From assembly GCA_022376925.1 (NCBI GenBank), contig JAIOJX010000005.1:160967501-161031500 (forward strand): a stretch of DNA of 64,000 nt, given 5' to 3'. This stretch comes from Tragulus kanchil (Eukaryota; Chordata; Mammalia; Artiodactyla; Tragulidae). The notes beneath the pieces are model-generated. The model was not told where the DNA came from. It saw nothing but the letters and a program-made list of their open reading frames with translations, and did not search any database. Numbering within the stretch: the stretch's first letter is position 1; each line of letters starts with the position of its first letter. This document shows positions 34,113-46,735 of this stretch, in pieces. The position numbers and the translations under genes were made by a program.

Positions 34113-36268
34113 TATGATTAGGAGGCACCTGCCTCATTGTCCTTCCTTGTGGCCCTGGAGCCCAGAGACCCTGTATCTGGTGGTGTAAATTGATTCACTC
34201 ATATTGTGTAGAAAAATTGAAGAGGAAACATCGTAAGTATGAATACAGAATTATTAATATTCATCATAAATAGAATGGAACTATATTAAAAAGACAGTGA
34301 AAACAAGTTTATAAAATTCTAGATGGATAATTGCTTCGTTAACTTTTTCATACTGAATTCTTTTTTGAAAAAGGAAATTATCACATTAGAGAAATATTAT
34401 AGATAGGTTTTTATGGATCAAAAGAGAATAATATTCACATTACAAAATTCAGTATTCTTTTTTTTCACTCATTCATTAAATATTTATTGGTTGCCTAAAT
34501 GGATGGTCTTTGGGACGACAAGTAAGCATTAAATATAAGATGGATACAGTTTCTTCTCTATGGAGTTAATAATATATCAGGAAAGACAGATAAGTTACAA
34601 GTAAATAAGTGAGAAAATCTAATTATAAGAAGATAATAAAGCAAAGAAAGAGAGTACAGTGGAGTGTCCGTTTGCAACAGGGTAAGGGTGATAGATCAAA
34701 GTTGCATTTTGGATATACTGAGTGTTGGAAATATTGGTTCCAAGCTTACATTTGAATGATAACTTGAGCGAGGCCAGGCTGGGGCTGAAATGATCAAGGT
34801 AAGTGTGTCAGTTGCATCAGTAGTGTTTGAAGCCACAGGCTCAGGTGTCATTATTTCAAGAGTGAGTGTCAATAGATGCCTGGGCCCTTGGGGCCCCCGC
34901 ATTAACAAGTCAGAATGAAAAGAAGGCCCAGGCAGGGTGCGGAAGGAAGGCAGGCCACTCTGACACTCTGTGGTTTCTTGGAGGCACATTGAGGGGGATG
35001 TGTTCACAAAGGACGGAGTGATAACTGCCACATGTCGCTGAGAGGCTGAGTCAGGTGAGGACAACGAGTTCACCACTGGGTCTGACAAGATGGCATCATG
35101 AGTATGATTCTGGAAGAACAGTGGGGGCAAACTCCAGACTGGAGTGCCTTTAAGGGAGGATGCGGGCAAGCAAAAGAAGTCTGGAGGTTCGGAAGCCCCT
35201 TCCCTTTTATGATTAGGAGGCACCTGCCTCATTGTCCTTCCTTGTGGCCCTGGAGCCCAGAGACCCTGTATCTGGTGGTGTAAATTGATTCACTCATATT
35301 GTGTAGAAAAATTGAAGAGGAAACATCGTAAGTATGAATACAGAATTATTAATATTCATCATAAATAGAATGGAACTATATTAAAAAGACAGTGAAAACA
35401 AGTTTATAAAATTCTAGATGGATAATTGCTTCGTTAACTTTTTCATACTGAATTCTTTTTTGAAAAAGGAAATTATCACATTAGAGAAATATTATAGATA
35501 GGTTTTTATGGATCAAAAGAGAATAATATTCACATTACAAAATTCAGTATTCTTTTTTTTCACTCATTCATTAAATATTTATTGGTTGCCTAAATGGATG
35601 GTCTTTGGGACGACAAGTAAGCATTAAATATAAGATGGATACAGTTTCTTCTCTATGGAGTTAATAATATATCAGGAAAGACAGATAAGTTACAAGTAAA
35701 TAAGTGAGAAAATCTAATTATAAGAAGATAATAAAGCAAAGAAAGAGAGTACAGTGGAGTGTCCGTTTGCAACAGGGTAAGGGTGATAGATCAAAGTTGC
35801 ATTTTGGATATACTGAGTGTTGGAAATATTGGTTCCAAGCTTACATTTGAATGATAACTTGAGCGAGGCCAGGCTGGGGCTGAAATGATCAAGGTAAGTG
35901 TGTCAGTTGCATCAGTAGTGTTTGAAGCCACAGGCTCAGGTGTCATTATTTCAAGAGTGAGTGTCAATAGATGCCTGGGCCCTTGGGGCCCCCGCATTAA
36001 CAAGTCAGAATGAAAAGAAGGCCCAGGCAGGGTGCGGAAGGAAGGCAGGCCACTCTGACACTCTGTGGTTTCTTGGAGGCACATTGAGGGGGATGTGTTC
36101 ACAAAGGACGGAGTGATAACTGCCACATGTCGCTGAGAGGCTGAGTCAGGTGAGGACAACGAGTTCACCACTGGGTCTGACAAGATGGCATCATGAGTAT
36201 GATTCTGGAAGAACAGTGGGGGCAAACTCCAGACTGGAGTGCCTTTAAGGGAGGATGCGGGCAAGCAA
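34113..36268. repeat. Direct tandem duplication 9 of 18 (copies 34113-35173 and 35208-36268)
   Basis: The offset is 1095 with no internal difference seen. Thirty-four bases between the copies (35174-35207) end in 'ccccttccctttt', a poor match to 'ccccttcctggtcc' left of copy A, so copy B probably starts earlier with errors. The minus-strand open frame of 178 codons (157 in copy B) is carried along by this duplication. Confidence 0.95.
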
Positions 36269-36751
36269 GGGGAGGTGGGGAGTAGAGCCCACTCCCCTGT
36301 TCATTTGAGGAATCACACTGGTACCTAAAAGCCCACGTGTGCAGCTGCTCCTGGAACATCTCATGAACCACCTGAAATCAAGTTGCGGCCCAAAAATTTA
36401 CCTTCGAAAGCCCAGACTAACAGAGCCCCTTCCTAGCCCTCACCCCCAAGACTGGCAGCACTCCTGGGAGAGTGCCTTCGAGTTGCATTCTTCTCAGTAC
36501 CCAGCCCCAGCGAGGTTTTCTCTCCCTGGGGGCCAGTATCCTGATGGGCCTGCAGACAGCACAGACACGTACAGCAGAAGGGCTGGCGAGTACCCAGGCT
36601 GCGGGGCCATACACAGCCAGGGTCCTTATTCCAGAACCCAGAGAGGCGCCGGGGCAAGTCATGTTCCGACACAGATATTTATTGATCTTGATTCACACAG
36701 TCCAAGAAAACCTTGGCCACAGACGGTGTCTGGTCCAGTCACAAGAATATG
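36269..36751. other. Unassigned GC-richer stretch
   Basis: Unique DNA between two duplications. The overlapping frames of 154 and 116 codons at 36339-36822 have no family resemblance or splice context. Confidence 0.35.
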
Positions 36752-38934
36752 GGGGTTGGGCATGGGTGAGAGAGGAAATGGAATTTTTAAAAATCTGTAT
36801 TAAAAAAAATAACTCTTTATAAACCTGATTTCTGCAAGTCTGCTGCATGCAGTGGTGAAATGCCCTGTTACTCTTCTGAGGCAACCGTGAATAGGGGCTC
36901 TGTTAGTGGCTGGCAGGGCCTCCAGAATCAAAACACACCAGGGAGATGGGAGAGCTGCCTTCCTGAAGTCAATTGTGAGCAGAGTCTGCAAGGAAATGGG
37001 CCTTCCTCCTACAAGCCCTCTGCACAGAGACAGAGAAGTCCCCACAGGCGTGTGCATTTCTATTTTATAAGAAGTGAAATGGAATCGTACCCAGATTCAA
37101 TTTCTCCCTGGGCTATTGCAGGAGGCTGCCTTCAGACTGACCTCCTTCGTAACCAACTTTTCTTTTGTATAATTGGCCACTGATATTAAGAAAAACCCAC
37201 ATTATCCATCAGAAGAACTTGAGGCAGCTTGATTTTCGTGTGTGTGAGAAGAAAAAGACAAAGACAATCACTGCGAGTCCACACTATCTATGCCAAGCAT
37301 CTGGTGTCTGCATTCTCCTTTAATCTTTGCTGACACTTGTTTTCGCAGATAAGGCTTAACCAGGGAAATGACTTGCCAAAGACCTTGCTGGACTGAGGAA
37401 AGGGCCCCCCTGATACCTGTTTTTTTCTGATGTTTTCCAACCCTCTCTGACTTATTGGCCACTAGTGGATGCTTCCATCTTTGACTGCAGGACTTTTCAT
37501 ATAATATAGAATGTGAATGGTATAGGTACCAGTTGCTCAGAAGTTCTATCCTAGCTCCCTGAAGCTGGTATGCTTTGTTAGGGTCACACAGTGAGTGCAG
37601 TTCCTGCTAGTGGTGGTGGGTCCATTTGTTACCGTGAAGGCGAATGCCTTCCGTCCACAGCAGCACTCCATTCCCATCACTGTTGTTGCCGCTGGGCTGC
37701 ACCTGCTTGTCCCCATGAGCACTGACTTTGTAGCTTTTGCCTAGAGTTCAACTCACATCCATATTCCTTTTCTCCTGCAAACCTCAATTCTGGGACTCGG
37801 TAACAGGAGCCCTTTCTCTGGATAAAGCGGGGCCCCGGGAGTAGCCAGATGGGGTTGGGCATGGGTGAGAGAGGAAATGGAATTTTAAAAATCTGTATTA
37901 AAAAATAACTCTTTATAAACCTGATTTCTGCAAGTCTGCTGCATGCAGTGGTGAAATGCCCTGTTACTCTTCTGAGGCAACCGTGAATAGGGGCTCTGTT
38001 AGTGGCTGGCAGGGCCTCCAGAATCAAAACACACCAGGGAGATGGGAGAGCTGCCTTCCTGAAGTCAATTGTGAGCAGAGTCTGCAAGGAAATGGGCCTT
38101 CCTCCTACAAGCCCTCTGCACAGAGACAGAGAAGTCCCCACAGGCGTGTGCATTTCTATTTTATAAGAAGTGAAATGGAATCGTACCCAGATTCAATTTC
38201 TCCCTGGGCTATTGCAGGAGGCTGCCTTCAGACTGACCTCCTTCGTAACCAACTTTTCTTTTGTATAATTGGCCACTGATATTAAGAAAAACCCACATTA
38301 TCCATCAGAAGAACTTGAGGCAGCTTGATTTTCGTGTGTGTGAGAAGAAAAAGACAAAGACAATCACTGCGAGTCCACACTATCTATGCCAAGCATCTGG
38401 TGTCTGCATTCTCCTTTAATCTTTGCTGACACTTGTTTTCGCAGATAAGGCTTAACCAGGGAAATGACTTGCCAAAGACCTTGCTGGACTGAGGAAAGGG
38501 CCCCCCTGATACCTGTTTTTTTCTGATGTTTTCCAACCCTCTCTGACTTATTGGCCACTAGTGGATGCTTCCATCTTTGACTGCAGGACTTTTCATATAA
38601 TATAGAATGTGAATGGTATAGGTACCAGTTGCTCAGAAGTTCTATCCTAGCTCCCTGAAGCTGGTATGCTTTGTTAGGGTCACACAGTGAGTGCAGTTCC
38701 TGCTAGTGGTGGTGGGTCCATTTGTTACCGTGAAGGCGAATGCCTTCCGTCCACAGCAGCACTCCATTCCCATCACTGTTGTTGCCGCTGGGCTGCACCT
38801 GCTTGTCCCCATGAGCACTGACTTTGTAGCTTTTGCCTAGAGTTCAACTCACATCCATATTCCTTTTCTCCTGCAAACCCTTGGGGCAATTCTGGGACTC
38901 CGGTAACAGGAGCCCTTTTCTCTGGATAAAGCGG
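36752..38934. repeat. Direct tandem duplication 10 of 18 (copies 36752-37831 and 37851-38934)
   Basis: The offset is 1099, then 1096 after A-run shortening ('tttttaaaaatctg' versus 'ttttaaaaatctg'; A8 versus A6). The right end of copy A has several indels against copy B ('aacctcaattctgggactcgg' versus 'aacccttggggcaattctgg') and ends in a GC-only run at 37828-37842. The end clustering of differences is the strongest of the series. Confidence 0.94.
37285..37390 (-). mobile_element. MIR SINE fragment (second assembled copy 38381-38486)
   Basis: 'tatctatgccaagcatctg', 'cattctcctttaatctttg' and 'cagataaggcttaaccagg' with 'gaaatgacttgccaaagac' fit the reversed MIR core. Confidence 0.5.
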
Positions 38935-39030
38935 CCGAGGCCTCGAGAGATTCAGCCACTTGCCTCCTGAGAGAGAGCAGAGACTCCAGACTTAGCTCTC
39001 CCACAGCCAAGCGCTTCCCCAACTCTGCTT
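38935..39030 (-). mobile_element. MIR-like fragment
   Basis: 'cgaggcctcgagagattca' with 'gccacttgcc' and 'gcagagactccagacttag' resemble the reversed MIR core ('gaggc..agagag..tta..acttgcc'). Short, so tentative. Confidence 0.35.
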
Positions 39031-39254
39031 GGCCTCACTGTGTGAGCTCTGAAGGCCTCTGCCTTTGCTCCTGTTAAACACCCCAAGGCCCCAAGACCAG
39101 GTTGGAGAAGAGACCTCCCGAGACCTCAGTCGGCCAGCTCACAGAGCTCCAGAGCCTCACTCACCGACACTGGCAGCCCTGTCACAATCGTCATGCATTG
39201 TGACACTATGCATGAAGCATGTTGTGTGTTTTCTAGTCTATTCCCTCCTGTTTA

Positions 39255-39400
39255 TGAGAGGTGAATATTGTTGCACCCATTTTACAGAGGAAGAAAGTGA
39301 GGTAAAACAGTTTGTCCAAGGTCACATAGCTCATGGGTGTAGAATCAGGGTGCAAATCCAGATTCATTTGCCTCCAAGAGCGCCAGCTTTGTACTATACC
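39255..39400 (-). mobile_element. MIR SINE fragment
   Basis: 'cccattttacagaggaaga', 'agtgaggtaaaacagtttg', 'tccaaggtcacatagctca' and 'gaatcagggtgcaaatcca' match the reversed MIR well. Confidence 0.8.
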
Positions 39401-39521
39401 CTGAAACTATATTACAGGCTCCGTGGCTTGTATGAAAACAAGAGCAGTTCACGCACCATGCATTTTGCCTTGTGCACACGTGTTTCCATCTTTATAGGAA
39501 CACCGTGTGCCAGTTACACAC

Positions 39522-41700
39522 CCACATGGTTGATCTGAACAAACCCTGAGCAGCACTTTTGATACTGTTCAACACTCTGCTCGATGTCCTGCTTTCTTTA
39601 CTCAGGTCAAGGCCTAACTGCCCCCTCCCTCTTTCCTTCCCTCATTCATGGCTTTCCAGAAAGACCATGCTTCCTTCCACTCTTCTTCCTGGCCACAACT
39701 AATAATTCTGAAGGAGCTGAATTCAGATCCACGGTCATATTCCTTTGCCCTGAACTTCAACAGTTGCAGGCATTTTGTGCTGACAGTTTGGGGACTGATT
39801 CAAACTGCTAACGTTGGGGACCCGGGTACGCCTGTTCTCAATACCTCAAAACCAGAAGGCAAAGTCATCAATTCGTTGCCAAAGCTTTGTTTCCACTATC
39901 CCCAGAGAGCATCCCTGACCGATGAGGGTCTCTTAGGGGTGCTCAATTCTATCTTAACACTGATAAGCTCCGCAGGGACCTGCAGTGAGTGAGCATGAAA
40001 CAGTCAGAGGCTAAAGATGTAAAGGCTTACCCCCTCCTACAAAACTCTGAATCTGGGCAGAGATGAGAGTACTTCTGAGGCTGAGCTTCCACTCACGTTC
40101 TTGTAGCTTCAATGTTTCAGGCCCAATGTGAACCTTTTGAGACACCAACTCATTCTCTCTTGGCGAAACCCTGCTTCCTCTCACAAGAGAAACGAGAGCA
40201 TGGGAGGCTTATAAAGTTGACTCCAAAAACATCATGCATATCTGTAAACTCTTAAAATCCAGCATTTGGATGAGTTGGGTGGAGATGGATCAGAAACACA
40301 TGGATTAGATTTTCTTTGACTGCACCGTGGGCCTCTGAAATTAAGGGAAAAGTGCTTGGCATGGTCCATTTGGGAGTTAGAGATCTCTGAGCACTTGCAG
40401 CATCATCGAATGCTCCCCCAGCAGAAGGCCCTTTGGCCCGCTTCCCTTGACCCTCGTTTTCCTCCCAGTGGGACCTGTTAAGGGGGAAAGAAATGAAAAC
40501 TTGAAGAAGATGTGAGTGAGTAGGGAGAAGATCTTCATGACAATGGGTTGTGAACATGAGGATTAAAAAGATGTGGATAATTTGAGAGGTTTGGGATAAA
40601 GTGAAGGAGGCTTACCACATGGTTGATCTGAACAAACCTGAGCAGCACTTTTGATACTGTTCAACACTCTGCTCGATGTCCTGCTTTCTTTACTCAGGTC
40701 AAGGCCTAACTGCCCCCTCCCTCTTTCCTTCCCTCATTCATGGCTTTCCAGAAAGACCATGCTTCCTTCCACTCTTCTTCCTGGCCACAACTAATAATTC
40801 TGAAGGAGCTGAATTCAGATCCACGGTCATATTCCTTTGCCCTGAACTTCAACAGTTGCAGGCATTTTGTGCTGACAGTTTGGGGACTGATTCAAACTGC
40901 TAACGTTGGGGACCCGGGTACGCCTGTTCTCAATACCTCAAAACCAGAAGGCAAAGTCATCAATTCGTTGCCAAAGCTTTGTTTCCACTATCCCCAGAGA
41001 GCATCCCTGACCGATGAGGGTCTCTTAGGGGTGCTCAATTCTATCTTAACACTGATAAGCTCCGCAGGGACCTGCAGTGAGTGAGCATGAAACAGTCAGA
41101 GGCTAAAGATGTAAAGGCTTACCCCCTCCTACAAAACTCTGAATCTGGGCAGAGATGAGAGTACTTCTGAGGCTGAGCTTCCACTCACGTTCTTGTAGCT
41201 TCAATGTTTCAGGCCCAATGTGAACCTTTTGAGACACCAACTCATTCTCTCTTGGCGAAACCCTGCTTCCTCTCACAAGAGAAACGAGAGCATGGGAGGC
41301 TTATAAAGTTGACTCCAAAAACATCATGCATATCTGTAAACTCTTAAAATCCAGCATTTGGATGAGTTGGGTGGAGATGGATCAGAAACACATGGATTAG
41401 ATTTTCTTTGACTGCACCGTGGGCCTCTGAAATTAAGGGAAAAGTGCTTGGCATGGTCCATTTGGGAGTTAGAGATCTCTGAGCACTTGCAGCATCATCG
41501 AATGCTCCCCCAGCAGAAGGCCCTTTGGCCCGCTTCCCTTGACCCTCGTTTTCCTCCCAGTGGGACCTGTTAAGGGGGAAAGAAATGAAAACTTGAAGAA
41601 GATGTGAGTGAGTAGGGAGAAGATCTTCATGACAATGGGTTGTGAACATGAGGATTAAAAAGATGTGGATAATTTGAGAGGTTTGGGATAAAGTGAAGGG
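39522..41700. repeat. Direct tandem duplication 11 of 18 (copies 39522-40610 and 40615-41700)
   Basis: The offset is 1093, then 1092 after 'aaaccctgag' becomes 'aaacctgag' near the left end. Copy A ends at 'gtgaagg', followed by 'aggctta' before copy B. No feature inside is recognised. The open frames of 75, 114 and 101 codons all appear twice because of the duplication. Confidence 0.96.
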
Positions 41701-43735
41701 AGGTTCCTAAAATCCATGTCTGCAAACAACTTCTACTGACTTGTCCCTCAGCAATTCAGGTAATGCTCCTTCTGAGCTGGCTGTGGATCTTGCAAATGAG
41801 TGTGTACATCATTGAAAAACTATTCATTTTCTGCAGCAGCCACAGCACGTGGAGTGATTGGAACCTTGCAGAACATTTCCATGAGGCCTGGTAACACATA
41901 GGTTGTGCTGTCATGTACTATTACTTGGCTGAGGTTTGAAAGCGTGATCTGTTATTTTCCACCTGTTTACTTTCAACACGAAGCCCTGAGGACTAAGTGA
42001 ATTCTATTTCGAAGTCCTCAAATGAGGCACTGAGATGGAGTCAACTTTGGACATCCAGCCAAGACCAGATTCCTTGTGTTCAAGGTTAATGACCATCTGC
42101 TCTATAAAGTGCCAGAAGGGCAACAAGATGTGTGAAAAATGCACTGAAGACAAGCTCTGGCTCTAAAGCCCTTGCAGACCCGCCCGGGGTTGACAGCCCT
42201 CACGAGGCCACCACTGCATGAGTCATCCTGATTTGCAGTGGTCTGTCTATGGGTTAGCGTCTGGTGCTGGGTGCTGGGTCCCAAGAAAACAGTTCCTATT
42301 CTTGCTTATTGCTGGCTGAGGGGCAGTGTGGAACAGTGGGCAGAGTGCATGTTTAGGTACTAGACTGGTTTAGGACTCAGTCTCAGTTCAGTCTTCCAGC
42401 TTTGGGAAAATCCATGGCTCACTGAATTCTTACTTTACTCTTTGTGGCATATGACTCAAAAGATCTCAGCTTTGTTGTCCTTGATCCTAGGTCAGAGGTC
42501 TGAATTTCCACATCTTAACTGAGTCTGCGGGCTTTAAAATCAGGGTTCTCACTCTAAATCTCCAAGATAAACATGTGCAGCAAGAAGGCAGCTCGACTCA
42601 AAGTGTGTTGTGAAATTGATCTCACGGTGCCATTTTCCACGGGCTTACTAAGGGGAAGGGGAAAATGAAAACTTGAAGAAGATGTGAGTGAGTAGGGAGA
42701 AGATCTTCATGACAATGGGTTGTGAACATGAGGATTAAAAAGATGTGGATAATTTGAGAGGTTTGGGATAAAGTGAAGGAGGTTCCTAAAATCCATGTCT
42801 GCAAACAACTTCTACTGACTTGTCCCTCAGCAATTCAGGTAATGCTCCTTCTGAGCTGGCTGTGGATCTTGCAAATGAGTGTGTACATCATTGAAAAACT
42901 ATTCATTTTCTGCAGCAGCCACAGCACGTGGAGTGATTGGAACCTTGCAGAACATTTCCATGAGGCCTGGTAACACATAGGTTGTGCTGTCATGTACTAT
43001 TACTTGGCTGAGGTTTGAAAGCGTGATCTGTTATTTTCCACCTGTTTACTTTCAACACGAAGCCCTGAGGACTAAGTGAATTCTATTTCGAAGTCCTCAA
43101 ATGAGGCACTGAGATGGAGTCAACTTTGGACATCCAGCCAAGACCAGATTCCTTGTGTTCAAGGTTAATGACCATCTGCTCTATAAAGTGCCAGAAGGGC
43201 AACAAGATGTGTGAAAAATGCACTGAAGACAAGCTCTGGCTCTAAAGCCCTTGCAGACCCGCCCCGGAGTTGACAGCCCCTCACCGAGGCCACCACTGCA
43301 TGAGTCATCCTGATTTGCAGTGGTCTGTCTATGGGTTAGCGTCTGGTGCTGGGTGCTGGGTCCCAAGAAAACAGTTCCTATTCTTGCTTATTGCTGGCTG
43401 AGGGGCAGTGTGGAACAGTGGGCAGAGTGCATGTTTAGGTACTAGACTGGTTTAGGACTCAGTCTCAGTTCAGTCTTCCAGCTTTGGGAAAATCCATGGC
43501 TCACTGAATTCTTACTTTACTCTTTGTGGCATATGACTCAAAAAGATCTCAGCTTTGTTGTCCTTGATCCTAGGTCAGAGGTCTGAATTTCCACATCTTA
43601 ACTGAGTCTGCGGGCTTTAAAATCAGGGTTCTCACTCTAAATCTCCAAGATAAACATGTGCAGCAAGAAGGCAGCTCGACTCAAAGTGTGTTGTGAAATT
43701 GATCTCACGGTGCCATTTTCCACGGGCTTACTAAG
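41583..43735. repeat. Direct tandem duplication 12 of 18 (copies 41583-42652 and 42663-43735)
   Basis: The offset is 1079-1083. Small indels lie in GC runs ('gcccggggttgac' versus 'gccccggagttgac'; 'gccctcacgagg' versus 'gcccctcaccgagg') and one A-run. The left 117 bp overlap duplication 11, so the block at 40493-40607 occurs three times (also 41585-41700 and 42665-42779). Confidence 0.95.
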
Positions 43736-43999
43736 AGGATGAGACTATAGGAAAAAGACACGCAAGCATCTGGGAGTGAGGTGCTGAGGCCATATAGGCT
43801 TCAGACATGACCGGGAGAGGAAGTGGGTTCCTTACATCTTCTCTCTCTAGCTCTGCACCACCCTCTTCTACTAAGCAGGGCTCTAGAAGGGAGAGAGGCA
43901 ACACAGCCCCTCCAGGAGCACCCCTGGGGTGTGGAGACAGAGATGTAAACACAGGATAGCAGATACACACTGAAGTAGCTGGGTTGCAGGGAACAAACA

Positions 44000-44945
44000 T
44001 TCTTTTTAAAACATTTTTACTGAAGTATAGTTGATTTACAATGTTGTATTTCTTTCTGGTATACAACAAATGAATCATTTTATATTCTATATTACATATT
44101 CTTTCCCATTATGGTTTATTACAAGATCTTGAATATAGATCCCTGTGCTATACAGTAGGACCTTGATAAACAACAAACTTAATATATAGTAGTTTGTATC
44201 TGTTAATCCCCCACATCCTAATTTATCCCTCGCCCATCCCTTTTCCCCTTTGGTAGCCAAAAATTTGTTTTCTATTTCTGTGGGTCTGTTTCTGTTTTGT
44301 AAATAGGTTCATTTGTACCATATTTCAGATTCCACATACAAGTGATATCATATGGTGTTTGCCTTTCTCCTTCTGACTGACTTGCTTCACTTAGTAGGAT
44401 ACTCTCTAAGTTCATCCATGTTGCTGCAAATGGCATTATTTCATTCTTTTTTAAGGGATGAATGATATTCCATTGTGTATTTATACGACATAGTCCTTAT
44501 CCATTCATCTGTCAGTGGACACTGAGGCTGCTTCCATATCTTGGGTATTGTAAATAATGCTTCTATGAATATTTCTCCAGACATAAGCTCAGAAGAGGAA
44601 TTGCTGGATCATATGGTAGTTCTATTTTTAATTTTTTTAAAGGAACTTCTATCCTGTTTTCCACAGCGGCTGCACCAATTTACATTTCCACCAACAGTGT
44701 AGGAGGGTTCCCTCTTCTCCACACCCTCTCTGGCATTTTATTTGTAGATTTTTCAATGACTGGTATGAGGTGATACCTCATTGTAATTTTGATTTGCACC
44801 TCTCTAGTAATTACTGATACTGAGCATCTTTTCATATGCCTATTGGTATGCCTTTCACTGGATACATGGCTATTTAGATCTTCTGCCCATTTTGGGATTG
44901 GGTGGATATGTTCCTGTACTTTGTATTTTGCAGTAAACATGTAGC
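44000..44945 (-). mobile_element. L1 LINE, 5'-truncated, with ORF2 C-terminal remnant
   Basis: Read in reverse, this is the distal part of an artiodactyl-type L1: 3' UTR (44000-44450) and the end of ORF2. Plus-strand landmarks are 'tactgaagtatagttgatt', 'ctatacagtaggaccttga', 'tccatgttgctgcaaatgg', 'gtgtaggagggttccctct' and 'gaggtgatacctcattgta'. A minus frame at 44940-44680 (86 codons) keeps ORF2 C-terminal motifs such as MKRCS and MRYHL but is broken downstream. ORF2 encodes the endonuclease/reverse transcriptase; this remnant carries neither domain. Confidence 0.92.
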
Positions 44946-46735
44946 CTTTTGGTAATTAGAAAGCGAAGGACTAACAGTTTGAAAAAAGGGCCATGGAATA
45001 CACAACATGATGATACAGAGAAAAGAGTAGATGTTACAGCATTACAGTGGAGTTGGGTTTAGCTGTTGGGGTCAGGAGGGGCTTAGAGAAAGAAGCTGGG
45101 TGGGGGAAATGGGTGTGCAGACCACAGATACCTCCAGAACGTGGCCCCACTCGGGAGACAGGACATCAGGGCCTGGAACTAAGATCAGTTCAGAGGTGCT
45201 GAAACTCCCAGGAAGGAGTGGCAGAAAAACAGGAAGTAGAGCTTGGAGCCTGATAGGAGACGCTCTGTGTGTCCATTGCTGTCTTCATCCCGAAGGACGG
45301 AGTAAAAGGTCACCAAGTACAGGCCTGACCCAGAGGCCCGTTTGCATTTTAACATCTCTTGGCTACATGGAAACAGTCCTGGGGGCAGGAGAGAGCTCAT
45401 CAAAGCTTATTTTGAACCTGCTCCTAAAGGCCAACAGCAGGACACCCCATTTTGCTAGTGGGCTGTGTCCAAGAAGAGCCGTTGGCACCTGCCTCCCCCG
45501 GGCTCCACAGAGTCCCTCTTCCCACTGTGGAGAAAGGCCCAGCGGGCTTCAACGGGCCATCAATCTTCATTAGGTCAGGCATTGTCTTCAGGAGGCACAG
45601 AGTCCATTGTGTATTTATCCCATAGTCCTTATCCATTCATCTGTCAGTGGACACTGAGGCTGCTTCCATATCTTGGGTATTGTAAATAATGCTTCTATGA
45701 ATATTTCTCCAGACATAAGCTCAGAAGAGGAATTGCTGGATCATATGGTAGTTCTATTTTTAATTTTTTTAAAGGAACTTCTATCCTGTTTTCCACAGCG
45801 GCTGCACCAATTTACATTTCCACCAACAGTGTAGGAGGGTTCCCTCTTCTCCACACCCTCTCTGGCATTTTATTTGTAGATTTTTCAATGACTGGTATGA
45901 GGTGATACCTCATTGTAATTTTGATTTGCACCTCTCTAGTAATTACTGATACTGAGCATCTTTTCATATGCCTATTGGTATGCCTTTCACTGGATACATG
46001 GCTATTTAGATCTTCTGCCCATTTTGGGATTGGGTGGATATGTTCCTGTACTTTGTATTTTGCAGTAAACATGTAGCCTTTTGGTAATTAGAAAGCGAAG
46101 GACTAACAGTTTGAAAAAAGGGCCATGGAATACACAACATGATGATACAGAGAAAAGAGTAGATGTTACAGCATTACAGTGGAGTTGGGTTTAGCTGTTG
46201 GGGTCAGGAGGGGCTTAGAGAAAGAAGCTGGGTGGGGGAAATGGGTGTGCAGACCACAGATACCTCCAGAACGTGGCCCCACTCGGGAGACAGGACATCA
46301 GGGCCTGGAACTAAGATCAGTTCAGAGGTGCTGAAACTCCCAGGAAGGAGTGGCAGAAAAACAGGAAGTAGAGCTTGGAGCCTGATAGGAGACGCTCTGT
46401 GTGTCCATTGCTGTCTTCATCCCGAAGGACGGAGTAAAAGGTCACCAAGTACAGGCCTGACCCAGAGGCCCGTTTGCATTTTAACATCTCTTGGCTACAT
46501 GGAAACAGTCCTGGGGGCAGGAGAGAGCTCATCAAAGCTTATTTTGAACCTGCTCCTAAAGGCCAACAGCAGGACACCCCATTTTGCTAGTGGGCTGTGT
46601 CCAAGAAGAGCCGTTGGCACCTGCCTCCCCCGGGCTCCACAGAGTCCCTCTTCCCACTGTGGAGAAAGGCCCAGCGGGCTTCAACGGGCCATCAATCTTC
46701 ATTAGGTCAGGCATTGTCTTCAGGAGGCACAGAGT
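44470..46735. repeat. Direct tandem duplication 13 of 18 (copies 44470-45603 and 45604-46735)
   Basis: The offset is 1134, then 1132 after 'ttatacgacatag' becomes 'ttatcccatag' close to the left end of copy B. There is no spacer. Copy B starts inside the L1, so the L1's 5' part reappears at 45604-46077 and could be mistaken for a second insertion. The 180-codon frame at 45031-45573 recurs at 46163-46705. Confidence 0.96.

Noticed and set aside
34696..35232. Minus-strand open frame of 178 codons (157 codons in the second copy)
   Set aside because: The two versions differ at the N-terminus because the frame runs across the seam of duplication 9. The composition is serine-, threonine- and proline-rich as expected by chance, and no family is recognised.
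38932..38947. Overlapping EagI, StuI and XhoI sites ('cggccgaggcctcgag'), looking like a cloning linker at the end of duplication 10
   Set aside because: The following sequence continues as a MIR-like fragment ('gagagattcagccacttgcc'), so the site cluster is more likely natural. Vector carry-over remains only a remote possibility.
45031..45573. Open frame of 180 codons (repeated at 46163-46705), the longest in the window
   Set aside because: No recognisable domain, no splice context, and it overlaps similar-size frames on the other strand. Its doubling comes from duplication 13 and is not evidence of a gene family.
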